DNA of 64,000 bases, from assembly GCA_948567375.1 (NCBI GenBank), contig OX419757.1, positions 16,244,001 through 16,308,000 on the forward strand. The letters are read 5' to 3'. The DNA comes from Lunularia cruciata. Taxonomy: Eukaryota > Streptophyta > Marchantiopsida > Lunulariales > Lunulariaceae. The notes beneath the pieces are model-generated. The model was not told the origin of the DNA and did no database searches. It worked only from the letters and a program-made list of their open reading frames with translations. Positions 10,261 through 19,500 of this stretch are shown one piece after another. A program made the translations under genes and the position numbers. Position 1 is the first letter of the stretch; every line of letters starts with the position of its first letter.

Positions 10261-11510
10261 TTGGTGGCAGAGGTTAAGATTAACCCTGAATTTTGGCAAG
10301 AGATTCTGGCAGCTACAAAAATTGACCCACAAATTATAGAAGCACAATCATCCAAAGGTGTCACTAGTACCCAAGGACTCACCTTTTGGGATGGTAGATT
10401 ATGGATCCTAAATATCCCAAAATTACGCACCACCATCCTAGCGGAATGTCATGATTCGGCCATTGCAGCTCATGTCGGAGTGGACAAGACCTTGGATGCA
10501 GTCAAGCGCCATTACTATTGGCCCAAGATGAGCAACGCCGTGATGGACTATGTGCGTAGCTGTCTACTTTGCCAACAGAACAAAGCTTCTAATCAAGCTC
10601 CTGTAGGGCTCCTTCAACCTCTCCCTACTTCTACCCAACAAGTGAGTATGGATCTCGTTTGTGAATTACCCAAGACCACCTTAGGGTTTGACTCCATTGT
10701 GGTCTTTGTGGACCGGCTCAGCAAAATGATTCATGTACGCCCTACCACCAAGGAGGTGACCGCTCCACAACTAGCTCAATTATACTTAGATGCAGTCTTT
10801 GCTCACCATGCCTTGTCTAGAGTACTCATCAAATAGAGGCACCCAATTCACCAGCTTGTTTTGGCGAAAACTCTTTGGGTTCTTCAAAACCAAGTTGGCC
10901 ATGTGCATAGCTTACCACCCCCAAACAAATGGCCAAACAGAGCGGGCTAATTGCACAATTGAAGACATGTTACGCGGCTTTACCTTAGAAGAGCAAGAGA
11001 GGTGAGACACCCTACTTCCGTTGGTGGAATTCGCTTACAACAATTCAGTGAATGCATCCACCCAGGTCACTCCGTTCTTCCTCATGTATAGTGAGCATCC
11101 CTTCACACCTTCTAGCTTGATGAAGATCCATCCAGTGGCTACCAAGGTCAATGCAGTCAACACATTTGTTTCGAGAATCCAACAAGGTGTGGAGAGCGCC
11201 AAGCACAGATTACAGATTGCACAAAATCAACAGAAGCAGTATGTTGATGCACACCGTTGGCACATGGAGTTCAATGTTGGGGATCAAGTGTGGCTATCGA
11301 CAACCAACCTCACATTAGTTGGACCTCGTAAGCTCAGACCTCGTTTTATTGGGCCTTTCTTGATTCTTCGTCGCATCGAGACTGTGGCCTATCACCTTGA
11401 GCTACCACCACAGATGAAGATCCATCTAGTCTTCCATGTCTCCCTACTATGCAGATATGCTCCCCGATCAGGCCAAGGTCATTCCACACCAGACATTTGA
11501 CCTTGTCCGA
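10261..11510 (+). pseudogene. Element C integrase
   Basis: The H2C2 zinc-binding region is intact (HDSAIAAHVGVDKT...CLLCQQNK, about 10450-10583). The core's first catalytic Asp is in VSMDLVCELP near 10650 and the Glu in QTNGQTERANC near 10925. The second Asp motif is destroyed: the frame runs into TAG at 10834 just before RGTQF, which is read in another frame. The GPFLILRRIE connection lies near 11355. TGA at 11004 also breaks the frame, so this integrase cannot function. Confidence 0.85.
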
Positions 11511-11539
11511 CACTCATTGATGGCACAGAGGAATATGAA

Positions 11540-11722
11540 GTGGAGCGGATTCTCCAAAAACGCATGCGTGGTACTTGCCACCCACGGGTGGACTATCCAG
11601 TACAATGGAAAGGTTACCCCCTCTATGAAGCCACTTGGGAGCCCGCTGCCAATTTGGCACATGCACCTGTGTTGGTGCAAGCATTTGAGCAACAATTGCA
11701 CAACAAGGACGTTGCGTCTTAA
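11540..11722 (+). pseudogene. Element C chromodomain
   Basis: Codes for a chromodomain at the pol C-terminus: an E-x-I-L-Q-K-R start, aromatic Y and W in VQWKGYPLYEATWEPAAN, then the C-terminal helix LVQAFEQQ. The homologous region in A (4078-4300) has the same layout. The domain places the family among chromoviruses, which insert preferentially in heterochromatin, consistent with the nested arrangement here. Confidence 0.85.
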
Positions 11723-11735
11723 AAGGAGAGAGGTC
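11721..11735 (+). other. Polypurine tract of element C
   Basis: AAAAGGAGAGAGGTC lies immediately before the 3' LTR and just after the chromodomain stop, the expected plus-strand primer site. Confidence 0.8.
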
Positions 11736-12144
11736 TATAATACCAAGAGCTAGCCATATGATCTAGATGTGAAATTTGGTCTGGTAACATCTAGAATGAT
11801 GTTATACATGATGGTCAAAATATATCAGATAGAAGTATCACCAAAAGAGTACTTCTACTAATAGGGCAGAAACCAAAATAGATTTGAGAACCTTAGAACC
11901 TATAGCTAGACATATGATTTAAAGGTGAGAATTGGTTTGGTAACATCTGGAAGGATGTTACACATGATGGACTAAACAGATCAGAAAGAGGGATCACCAA
12001 AAGGGGACTTCTACTAATAGAGTAGGAACCAAAATATGCCTAAAATCTTTGAAGGCAATTTCGGAGGCCTAAACGGATGAATTAGGCCTCAAAAATGTGC
12101 AGATCCCCCCCCTCCCCCCCCAAATGGAGGAAAAGTTGGCCTTC
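11736..12144 (+). repeat. Truncated 3' LTR of element C
   Basis: Matches 5901 to about 6300 of the 5' LTR and then stops, so roughly 330 bp is missing. After about 12144 the sequence is antisense protease of element A. The C-run at 12105-12120 corresponds to the shorter CT/C-rich run at 6270-6280. Confidence 0.85.
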
Positions 12145-13660
12145 TTCTTCCAATCAACCATGGGGTTGTAGTGCTCTATCCACAACATACCTAAGATTGC
12201 ATCATAACAAGCTAACCATATCATTCACCACTCAATGACTTCTTGATACTCTCCTATAGAGAGTGCTACCTTTCTAGGTAATGACTCAGTCCTCTCTGTT
12301 TGCACATTAGGTAATTCTATTTTTTCATTCTCATCCTTCTATTGATCCATCCCAAACCTTATTATAATAGAGCAAGACAATAAATTCTTTATTGCTCTAG
12401 GGTTTATCAATACTCTCACCTGATTGCCTTATAGGACTCTATTTACAACAATCAATTGTGAGTTTATCTTCTTCAATCTTTGCTCACTTTTCCTCTTCCT
12501 TCCCTTGCTTTTTTGCTTCTTCATTGAGCTAATAAGGCCATGAGGTACATTTACTAGCAATCTTCATTTTTTGAGGTGATTTCCACTTTTGGCTCTTCAA
12601 TTCATCTCTCCATGTTGTTCAAAGATTGCATGTATGGGAGTCAAGGGCCTTTAAGAAAATGAGTATAACAATTAATGGCTAGGTGCTCAAATTGGCCATA
12701 ATTGTAACAACAACATTGTTTTGCTTGAGTCCCTTTCCTCATCTCCATCTCTCCTTTCTTTAACCCGTCCCTATTCTCCTTAGAGCAGTCATGCTCTTTG
12801 TTCTTGGAACCAAGTGCTGCTCAATTCCAAAAGAGTTGATCCACCAAAGTGTTGTGTTTCAACTCAATAATGTTGAGTCTAGACTACTCTTTCACCTCCA
12901 CCAAGTGCCATTGCTATTCTTTGAGCACAAGCAATGGCTTAAAAAATGTGCAAGGGTTTTGTACCATTACTTCTTGGCAGATTTGCTTTTTTAACCCTTG
13001 TTTGAAATTGTCTAGAGCTTTTTTTGGACTCATGTCGGTTATTATAACTTGTAGATCAAAGAATACCTCCATGTATACTTGTACATTTTCCTTATGCTTC
13101 AATCCCCATAGTCAAGTTTAGGCCATCTACATAAAATCCACGAATTGGAAGTTCTTTAGCAACCGTTCCTACATGGTCGTCCAAGTGACCTCTCTTCCTT
13201 TTGTCAATATTGTCCCAAGCATTGTACCATGTGAGGGCTTATCAATCAAGTACACACATACAAACATGCCTATGGAATGATTAGTGATTTCAATTGTGAA
13301 CAATCAAAAGTATTGATTCATTCTTGAAATCCAATTCTCCACTACTTCCATGGAACATTGTCCCTTATAAGGCATATTCTTGCATGTCTTCTTCATTCTT
13401 AGCAACAATATGACCTCATTGTTTACCAGGATTGGTGTCATTGGCATGAGTGACTCTCCATGTACTTTGGCTGTTGATATTGGGTTTTAGGATGACTTGC
13501 CTTCATGCATTGCCTTATCTTTCTTGAAAGTACGTACAATGCCTCCATGGTCATTTTGATCTCATAAAACTTGTTCAACATCCCTTGCATTCCTTGCATC
13601 AACTCTTGTTATTGCAGATCCATGATTTCTATAGACAACAATTGCTCAATTACTACTTCC
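12145..13660 (-). pseudogene. Element A protease and gag
   Basis: Antisense to the plus strand and matching 8700 down to about 7230 of element C. Protease landmarks: an ILGMPW-like site near 12200, and the active-site codons at 12393-12404 now reading Asn-Pro-Arg-Ala. The gag capsid portion is clear at 12914-13102 (VYMEVFFDLQVIITDMS, then DNFKQGLKKQI), and the gag N-terminus lies near 13560-13620. Heavily broken by stops and small indels. Confidence 0.75.
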
Positions 13661-13742
13661 TAATTCAATAGAGTGTTAATATGATCACTCAAGAGGGATC
13701 ATGGACTATTAGGACTACCATTGGGACTTTAGAGGCTATCAC

Positions 13743-14090
13743 TCATTGATAATATTCCTCATTGAAATTATGAACTACAAAATCTCTATACATTACTTCC
13801 AATCTAACCCGATCATAGATTTCTACTTGAGTGTTGAAAGGGAAAAGATTTGGTATATTCACATCCATTATAATAGAATGTAGATTTTCAAATCTCAATC
13901 TGTATTGTAGATCACCAAAGGCAAAATCATTGGGTTTGATGAATGCACCACTATATCCATGAACTCTACTCCAAAATGGAAAATGAGATAAACTCACTTG
14001 CTCATGCTGGATGTACATAACCTTGATGTGGAATGGATTCAAGAATTGAAAGTGAGGTGGTGCTGGATATTGTTCTCCAAGAGCCTCCAT
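13743..14090 (-). pseudogene. Pre-gag ORF of element A, unknown function
   Basis: A 115-codon stretch starting MEALGEQYPAP, homologous to 6772-7201 of element C. Here both parts (NPFHIKVMYIQHEQ and PFNTQVEIYDRVRLEVM) are in one frame, so the two halves belong to a single ancestral ORF. It lies between the primer site and gag. No domain recognised. Confidence 0.55.
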
Positions 14091-14219
14091 CCCATCTTCT
14101 CTCTAACACACTCCTAATTTATTGATTACACTACAATTTCTATCATCAAAATTACTTAGTCTCAATAGCACATGTTCCTCCAAGAAGGGTGATCAACTCT
14201 CTTGGATTGAAACACCTAC

Positions 14220-14230
14220 TTTGATACCAT
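14220..14230 (-). other. Primer binding site of element A
   Basis: On the minus strand TGGTATCAAA abuts the 5' LTR, a one-base-decayed match to the plant initiator tRNA-Met site TGGTATCAGA. Confidence 0.75.
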
Positions 14231-14817
14231 TGTAATCTTTCAAGGATAGGAGACCACAAAAGAAGAAACAAAAAGTTTCATACTCAATACTCCATGCTCT
14301 AAAGGAACACCTTGACTTTATTATATAGCAAAGAGGATCCTCTCAAAGGAGCTCCACCCTTGGATCAGATACATGGATTGGTGATATGTCAATAAGCACC
14401 AACTTTAGATTAGTTGCATGGATGTGACATGTCAGTCCTTGTCTTATCTAGTTGGTCAAATAAGTTTGATTGGAGTGAATCTTTAGGGAATATTCCTATA
14501 TAAAGCTTAGAATCTCATGGGTGAGGTCCTATTGGAAAGCTCTTGATGAGACAAAAAATGGAGTGAAGAAGGCAAGCCTTCTTCACTAAAGTTGAAATAG
14601 ACAAATATTTCTATTTTTGAGGTCTAATTCATCCGTTTATGCCTCCAAAAGTGGCTTTGAAGTTTTTAGGCTATTTTTGGCTTTTGTTGTATTAGTATAA
14701 GTACTCCTTTGGTGATATCTCTATCTGATCTACTTGGTTCATCCTATATAACATCCTTCTAAATATTACCATGCCAATTTTCACCTTTGGATAATACGTC
14801 TAGCTATTGGTATTATA
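14231..14817 (-). repeat. 5' LTR of element A
   Basis: 587 bp, same orientation as and clearly homologous to 3474-4064. Starts TGTAATC on the plus strand and ends GGTATTATA. The two LTRs differ at many sites, so the insertion is old. Confidence 0.85.
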
Positions 14818-15300
14818 GTTGACCATGGACTATTGGTTCAGTTTGCAAGCCTCCTTAACATCCTTCTCTCCTTAGTTTCTATTCTATGGACGAGATCCAA
14901 ATTTGCCTATAACTATTCTTTAAGGTGCTAGTGTAGTTTTGGACTTGGATGATCTAGACATATGGGTGAGTGCATGTCCTTAATAGGTAGAGATCTTTTG
15001 GAGAGTGATATCGATGGCCTTTGAGAATTTGGCGAGTGCTCAACACTTTTATACTTTACACTATGCTACCATTTGAGGAGGAGGTTGTATACCCTTGATC
15101 TGTTGATTTCATCCAAGTGACTATGTATATCTACAATAGATAACACCAATGACACTTGATGTTACTACATGTCGTACTATCTTGAGAGTGTGTGAGGTTT
15201 TGCTTTTTGGACTCCTTGTATTGGAAGGACATGATGGTGTTATTTGGAAAAATCATGTGTGCAATTGTGCACCATGATACCTCCTAAACATTGATGGCAC
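14818..15300 (+). pseudogene. Element D integrase C-terminal part, resumed after A
   Basis: After the right end of element A the integrase reading resumes with a FSLQASL-like motif and a YGRDPNL-like motif (about 14838-14905), the conserved stretch following the third catalytic residue in Ty3 integrases. A basic C-terminal region follows, including DYVYLQQ-, VCEVLPFGLLVLEGHDG- and CNCAPXXLPNIDGTMDPS-like segments up to 15310. Resumption in the same frame is direct evidence that A inserted into this gene. Scattered stops show long decay. Confidence 0.7.
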
Positions 15301-15340
15301 TATGGATCCAAGTTTGGCACTTGTATGTGCAGGCTTCCAA

Positions 15341-15481
15341 TGTATGTTATGCTACTCTTCTAATGGAGCTGCTATTATGTTGGTGTATGATAGTTGTACG
15401 AGAGGATGATATATAGTATGCTTGACTCCTCCTCTCATGGTGGTTCCTTCAAGAAAGTGGTTATGGCCTAGATGTATTTGA
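15341..15481 (+). pseudogene. Decayed C-terminal PHD finger of element D
   Basis: In one frame: C-x2-C (TGT 15341, TGC 15350), then TAT at 15386 and TGT at 15395 three codons apart, TGA at 15407 where PHD fingers have the conserved Trp, TAT at 15410 at the His position, Cys at 15419, the LTPPL motif after it, and W-x-W-P-x-C ending at TGT 15473, where the first W-x partner would normally be Cys. This is the Cys4-His-Cys3 PHD layout, with three ligands and one Trp changed, most by single C/G-to-T/A transitions. PHD fingers read histone H3 tails, so the intact element probably used it to target chromatin (inference). The ORF ends at TGA 15479. Confidence 0.65.
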
Positions 15482-15742
15482 CTTATAACAAGTTCATCCT
15501 TTATGTTATATAGATTGTAGACAAACTACTAACTATGAGGTTTGATAGCACCTGATCTTTGTCCACCATAGAGTATACCATATACTTGGAGTAGATGACT
15601 GTTTGGAGTAAGAGGAATCTAACCGTGAGCTAGGAAGGCGATTGTGACACTTTAGAGTTCATGTACGATTTATGTGTGAATTGTGTTTCTATAATATATG
15701 ATACTTATAGCAATGTATGTTATATAATAATATATATATGCA

Positions 15743-15850
15743 TGATAACGGTTGTGATCTTTATAATACTGAAATTAGATTGCTCGCACGCCGAAATGAT
15801 AACGGTTGTGATCTTTATAATACTGAAATTAGATTGCTCGCACGCCGAAA
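15743..15850. repeat. Perfect 54-bp tandem duplication
   Basis: Two identical adjacent 54-bp copies (15743-15796 and 15797-15850), beginning TGATAACGG and containing GCTCGCACGCCGAAA. A third copy begins (TGATACCG) and then diverges. The unit is 18 codons long, but I see no reason to think it is coding. Lack of any difference suggests it is recent. Confidence 0.9.
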
Positions 15851-16122
15851 TGATACCGTTTGTAATCATAACTATTTTGGTAATACTCGAAGATTACTTG
15901 TTTGCAATCCAATTTTATGTTAAAACTATTGATCATCTCATGTGACTCATTGTCATTTTCAGGTATATTTTATCCCAAATATTTTGCTAATTACTCATGG
16001 ATTACTCGTTTGCAATCCGATTTTATATTAAGACTATCTTTTGTTTGATACTTGAACTAAACTTGAATAGCTAGATATCTTAGGTGCTTATTTTAGGCGT
16101 TGAAGGGCCGATTTCTCATATC

Positions 16123-16225
16123 AATACAATTGGGGTATGCACCATTTTACCTCTTGCGTCTCTCCCTTGTGCAGCTTGGTGGGGTCTTCCGATCCTTCGT
16201 GTTTGCTACGCGGTCGCCTTTCGCC
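16123..16225 (+). repeat. Dispersed repeat, copy 1 (upstream of VPS36)
   Basis: About 100 bp related to 58052-58156. Shared blocks: CCATTTTAC, a GTCTC-C-CTTTGT-like run, TGGGGTCTTCC-ATCCTTC-TGTTT, and CGCGGTCGCC. Both copies are in the same orientation. Type of repeat unknown. Confidence 0.7.
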
Positions 16226-16548
16226 TTTTTATTTCAAGAAAATGTGCAGCGATTCGTCTCTTCGTTCACAATTCTTCTTCAAGACTCTGGATTCAGTGAG
16301 AGGACAACTGCGGCACTGGCTGATCTCGATAGGTGATATCTCAAACTTGTTCAATTTGTGAGCATAAGCTTTCAGTCTGATCCATCTGGTAGGCATAATG
16401 GATGCCTTGGAATAGAACAAAGAATATTATTACTACTGCGTGGAGATGGAGGGAGAGGTGAAGAAGGAATTGTGACTACTGAAGTTGTTGTCGAAGAGAA
16501 GAAGTGATCACAGATCGCGTGAGGCAAGGACTGTCATTTATTGAAGCG

Positions 16549-19500
16549 ATGGACAAAATCTGGGCATCGGTGTTAAGCCCCGTCCAGCTGACAGGCGCCG
16601 GGCGGCCGCAGTTGTATGAGAATGAAATCGAGTGTCAGTTGCTGGATTCTGTGGAAATGCAGCTGGAGGCCGTACCGAATGGCTCCTCGTTTCGTTGCGG
16701 AGTAGTCACGCTTACTACTCATCGAATTATAGGACTACATGAGAATTTGAAACTTGCCGGTGCTGTTCCGTTAGCAGCTGTTTGCCGTGTCTTTCCACCA
16801 AAGAAAACTCTCAAAAGAATATTTATTGCTCCCCGAATGAGGATCCAACTGTGGACTAAGAATGGAGCGATCGCTGAAGGAGCATCTTCTGCTACAGAGG
16901 CCGCCATGACGCTTGTTCTAATCTTTCGCGGTCAATCATCCCCCGATTCGTTTGTTACAAAATTGGGAGAAGTGGTCGAGGCCAAGGCATGGGAGGCAGA
17001 TTTGAAAACTACTAGGGTTGTTGCTCAGGATTCGAATGGAAGAAAAACTGGGACTAGTATTTCAGGGCAAGACCTAGGTGAGCAAGCTTCCAGTGTGGGT
17101 CAGGTGCGAAGGCTCAATCCAGCCATGGCAGGCGTTTCAGGTATATTACGGAAGGAGAAGGAGCAGTTGGAGGAGGCTGATAAGAACCTGCAGGATGCAT
17201 TTCAGGATTTGAATGCTCTGATGGTGAGTTCCTCTATTGGTGGAAGCACACCTTGTATTTGTGACATAAGAATCAGGTCGTCCTCGATACAAATTCTCTC
17301 CCCGCAATTGTTTGTCTGCGTTCAGTCTCTTCTTTCATTTCTGCAATACTTGACCTCCGCATCCAGACTTCCCATTCATTGCGTTCACGCATTGTCAGCT
17401 TACTCCTCTTTTGCATGTAAGACTTAAAACCATTCCCTTACAAACATTCTCTCCACTCTTTCACTCCTATTATTCTCCTGTCTTTTCCACGAACTTTATT
17501 TCAAATTTACGCTTTGTCCAACTGTTCGTCATTGCATCAAGGCATTTCCTCTTCTCTCCCACAAGCAGCTCACCAGTCCTGTTCGCTGTTCTCAATGCAA
17601 ATGAAGTTCCGGTCGGATTCATGTCGGGGGTATCACACCGCTTGTAGTTGGTATATGTACCTCCTCCGTCGAAATTATGTACGGAGAGTTCCATGATGAT
17701 TACATTCATTTCAGTAACTTCAGAATGTTCTGACTGTGAATCTTTTTTCATGATTAGGGCAAGGCGAAGGAGATGGTCAGTCTCGCAGAGAAGATGAGAT
17801 TAAAATTGCTGGCAGCTCCATCTCAGCAAAGTTCAACCGCAGATGACGAAGAAATGGGAAAGCAAGAAATGCAGGACTGGTTACTTAGTGTTGGTATAGC
17901 ATCTCCTGTTACCAAAGAGTCTGCAGGTGCACTTTACCATCAACAACTGGCTCGTCAGGTACTTTTTTGATCCATTTGAGCTGGTTAATATGTGGGTCAC
18001 CTCTTACGCAAGACGACTTGTTTGTATTTGATCCACCTGACATTGCACCAGCTCCTGGATATGGGTCTTCTTGGCCTGACCAGTACAAGATCATTGCTTC
18101 TTTTTCTTAGGGATAAGTTCTGACCATTCCTCGTCAGTGGCCAGTTGACGATCATGCTGCATAGTCAAATAGCCTCTGCTCGCACTCTCTTGTCCTTGGA
18201 TCTTTTGTTGGCGCTATTTGTAGATTCCTGTTAGGCGCATGTTATCCGGTCATGTTTTGATCAGACTGTTTGATTTCTGTAGCAGTTTGGGAAGCGTCAC
18301 TGTTCGTCACGCTATTGAGGAGTGTGTACAGATCTATGCTTCTACTATTTTCAACCCTCTCAATATGGAAGTGTTTGTATTGCTTGCAGCTTGCAGATTT
18401 TGTGAAGATCCCTTTGCAGAAGTCTGGAGGAATGCTTGCAATGGTGGATGCCTACTGCCTCTTTAACCGCGCTCGTGGCACAGGTTTGCCATTTGCGATG
18501 TACAGTACATGTTGAGGTGCATTTGTTGTCTGTTAGATGTATGCTATTCACGTACGGCACTGTTGCTGGAGGTTCTTAGCGGTTATTCAATACCTACGCA
18601 GTTGGGACACCACACCTCTGAATACTCCAGACTCACTACACTACTATGATGAGAACCATACTTCTTTCTCTTTGATGTAGAAGGTCTATCACTCCTTATC
18701 TCTGATGTATCAGACATCACTACTGCAATACCAAACCTCTCTCTTTGTATCATAGTTCACAAGCAACAAACAGGTTCACTCACGTAGCACTAATAGCCTC
18801 CAATACTGAGGTAGCACAGAACACACCTGAGATGATATTAGGCAACTCAGGGTTTCATGAAATGCAAGGGGGAAATGCTGGGAATCACCTTTGTAGAAGA
18901 ACTGACTTAAACAAGCACTGAGAACACATATATATACGCCTAAGTACGCCCTAGGGGGTTGCTTTGCACAACCCTAATTAGGGCTGCACCCCCACATTAC
19001 TCTAATCGAGCATTTTGGCAGAGCTCTAGAGAAAACTATCAAGGCCCTAAAAGCAGAGAGGTCACTAAATTAGAGATTAACTAAATTAACACTCCCACTT
19101 AATGAGAGTTTAGAACAGTTCCCATTTCTACTGCACATTTTATTTGTTTATCTTCAGGTAGTGCTTTTGTAAACACATCTGCTGTAATATCTTGTAGATG
19201 GACAAGATAACAGTAAACTAACTTCACAACATTCACAGGACAGTAAACTAACTTCACAACATTCTCCATTTCTTTCTCCTCTACAAATCTTCTTCTAATC
19301 TCAATGTGCTTAGTCCTTGGGTGATGTACAGGATTTTTGCTGATTGCTATACTTCCTGTATTGTCACAGTACAATGTAGTAGGACTTTCCTGCTCACAAC
19401 CCAGCTCCTTAAGAAGTCTCCTGTTCCAGATGACTTCTTGAGTAGCATTTGAGGCAGCCATAAATTCTGCCTTAGTAGTAGACGGTGCAACAGATGTTTG

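Larger units (their letters stand above)
5901..12144 (+). mobile_element. Element C: near-complete plus-strand Ty3 chromovirus
   Basis: The most complete element. In order: 5' LTR 5901-6634, initiator tRNA-Met primer site at 6636, pre-gag ORF 6772-7201, gag 7235-8194 ending in a CCHC knuckle, protease 8407-8700, RT 8836-9804, RNase H to about 10250, integrase to about 11480, chromodomain 11540-11722, polypurine tract 11721-11735, and 3' LTR from 11736 truncated at about 12144. Scattered stops and frameshifts make it non-autonomous. It inserted into the chromodomain of element B; the left flank is GTAAC, and the matching duplication is gone with the truncated right end. Confidence 0.85.
3474..14817 (-). 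mobile_element. Element A: minus-strand Ty3 chromovirus, interrupted by B and C
   Basis: Two closely related LTRs in the same orientation bound it: 3474-4064 (its 3' LTR) and 14231-14817 (its 5' LTR). Next to them lie the expected internal ends: integrase and chromodomain at 4078-5032, and primer site, pre-gag ORF, gag and protease at 12145-14230. The flanks GTTGG (3469-3473) and GTTGA (14818-14822) agree at 4 of 5 bases and are the probable target-site duplication. RT, RNase H and part of integrase are absent, lost with the deletion that also truncated B and C. It sits inside the integrase of element D. Confidence 0.8.
1..15652 (+). mobile_element. Element D: old decayed Ty3 retrotransposon, split by element A
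   Basis: The oldest layer of the nest. Degenerate Ty3-order pol (reverse transcriptase, RNase H, integrase) reads on the plus strand from about 1.5 kb to 3473. It resumes at 14818, directly after element A, in the same integrase frame once A and one target-site copy are discounted. Many in-frame TAG and TGA codons fit C-to-T and G-to-A decay of methylated DNA. The 5' end lies outside the window or is unrecognisable. The 3' limit is approximate, set by the composition change near 15652; I found no LTR for D. Its C-terminus holds a PHD finger rather than the chromodomain seen in A, B and C, so it is a different lineage. Confidence 0.75.
15653..16548. other. Upstream region of VPS36
   Basis: No gene seen. 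It holds the 54-bp duplication, a looser repeat (GATTACTTGTTTGCAATCC at 15893 and GATTACTCGTTTGCAATCC at 16003), and one copy of the dispersed repeat described at 16123. The promoter and 5' UTR of VPS36 should lie here, but I cannot place a start site. Confidence 0.5.
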
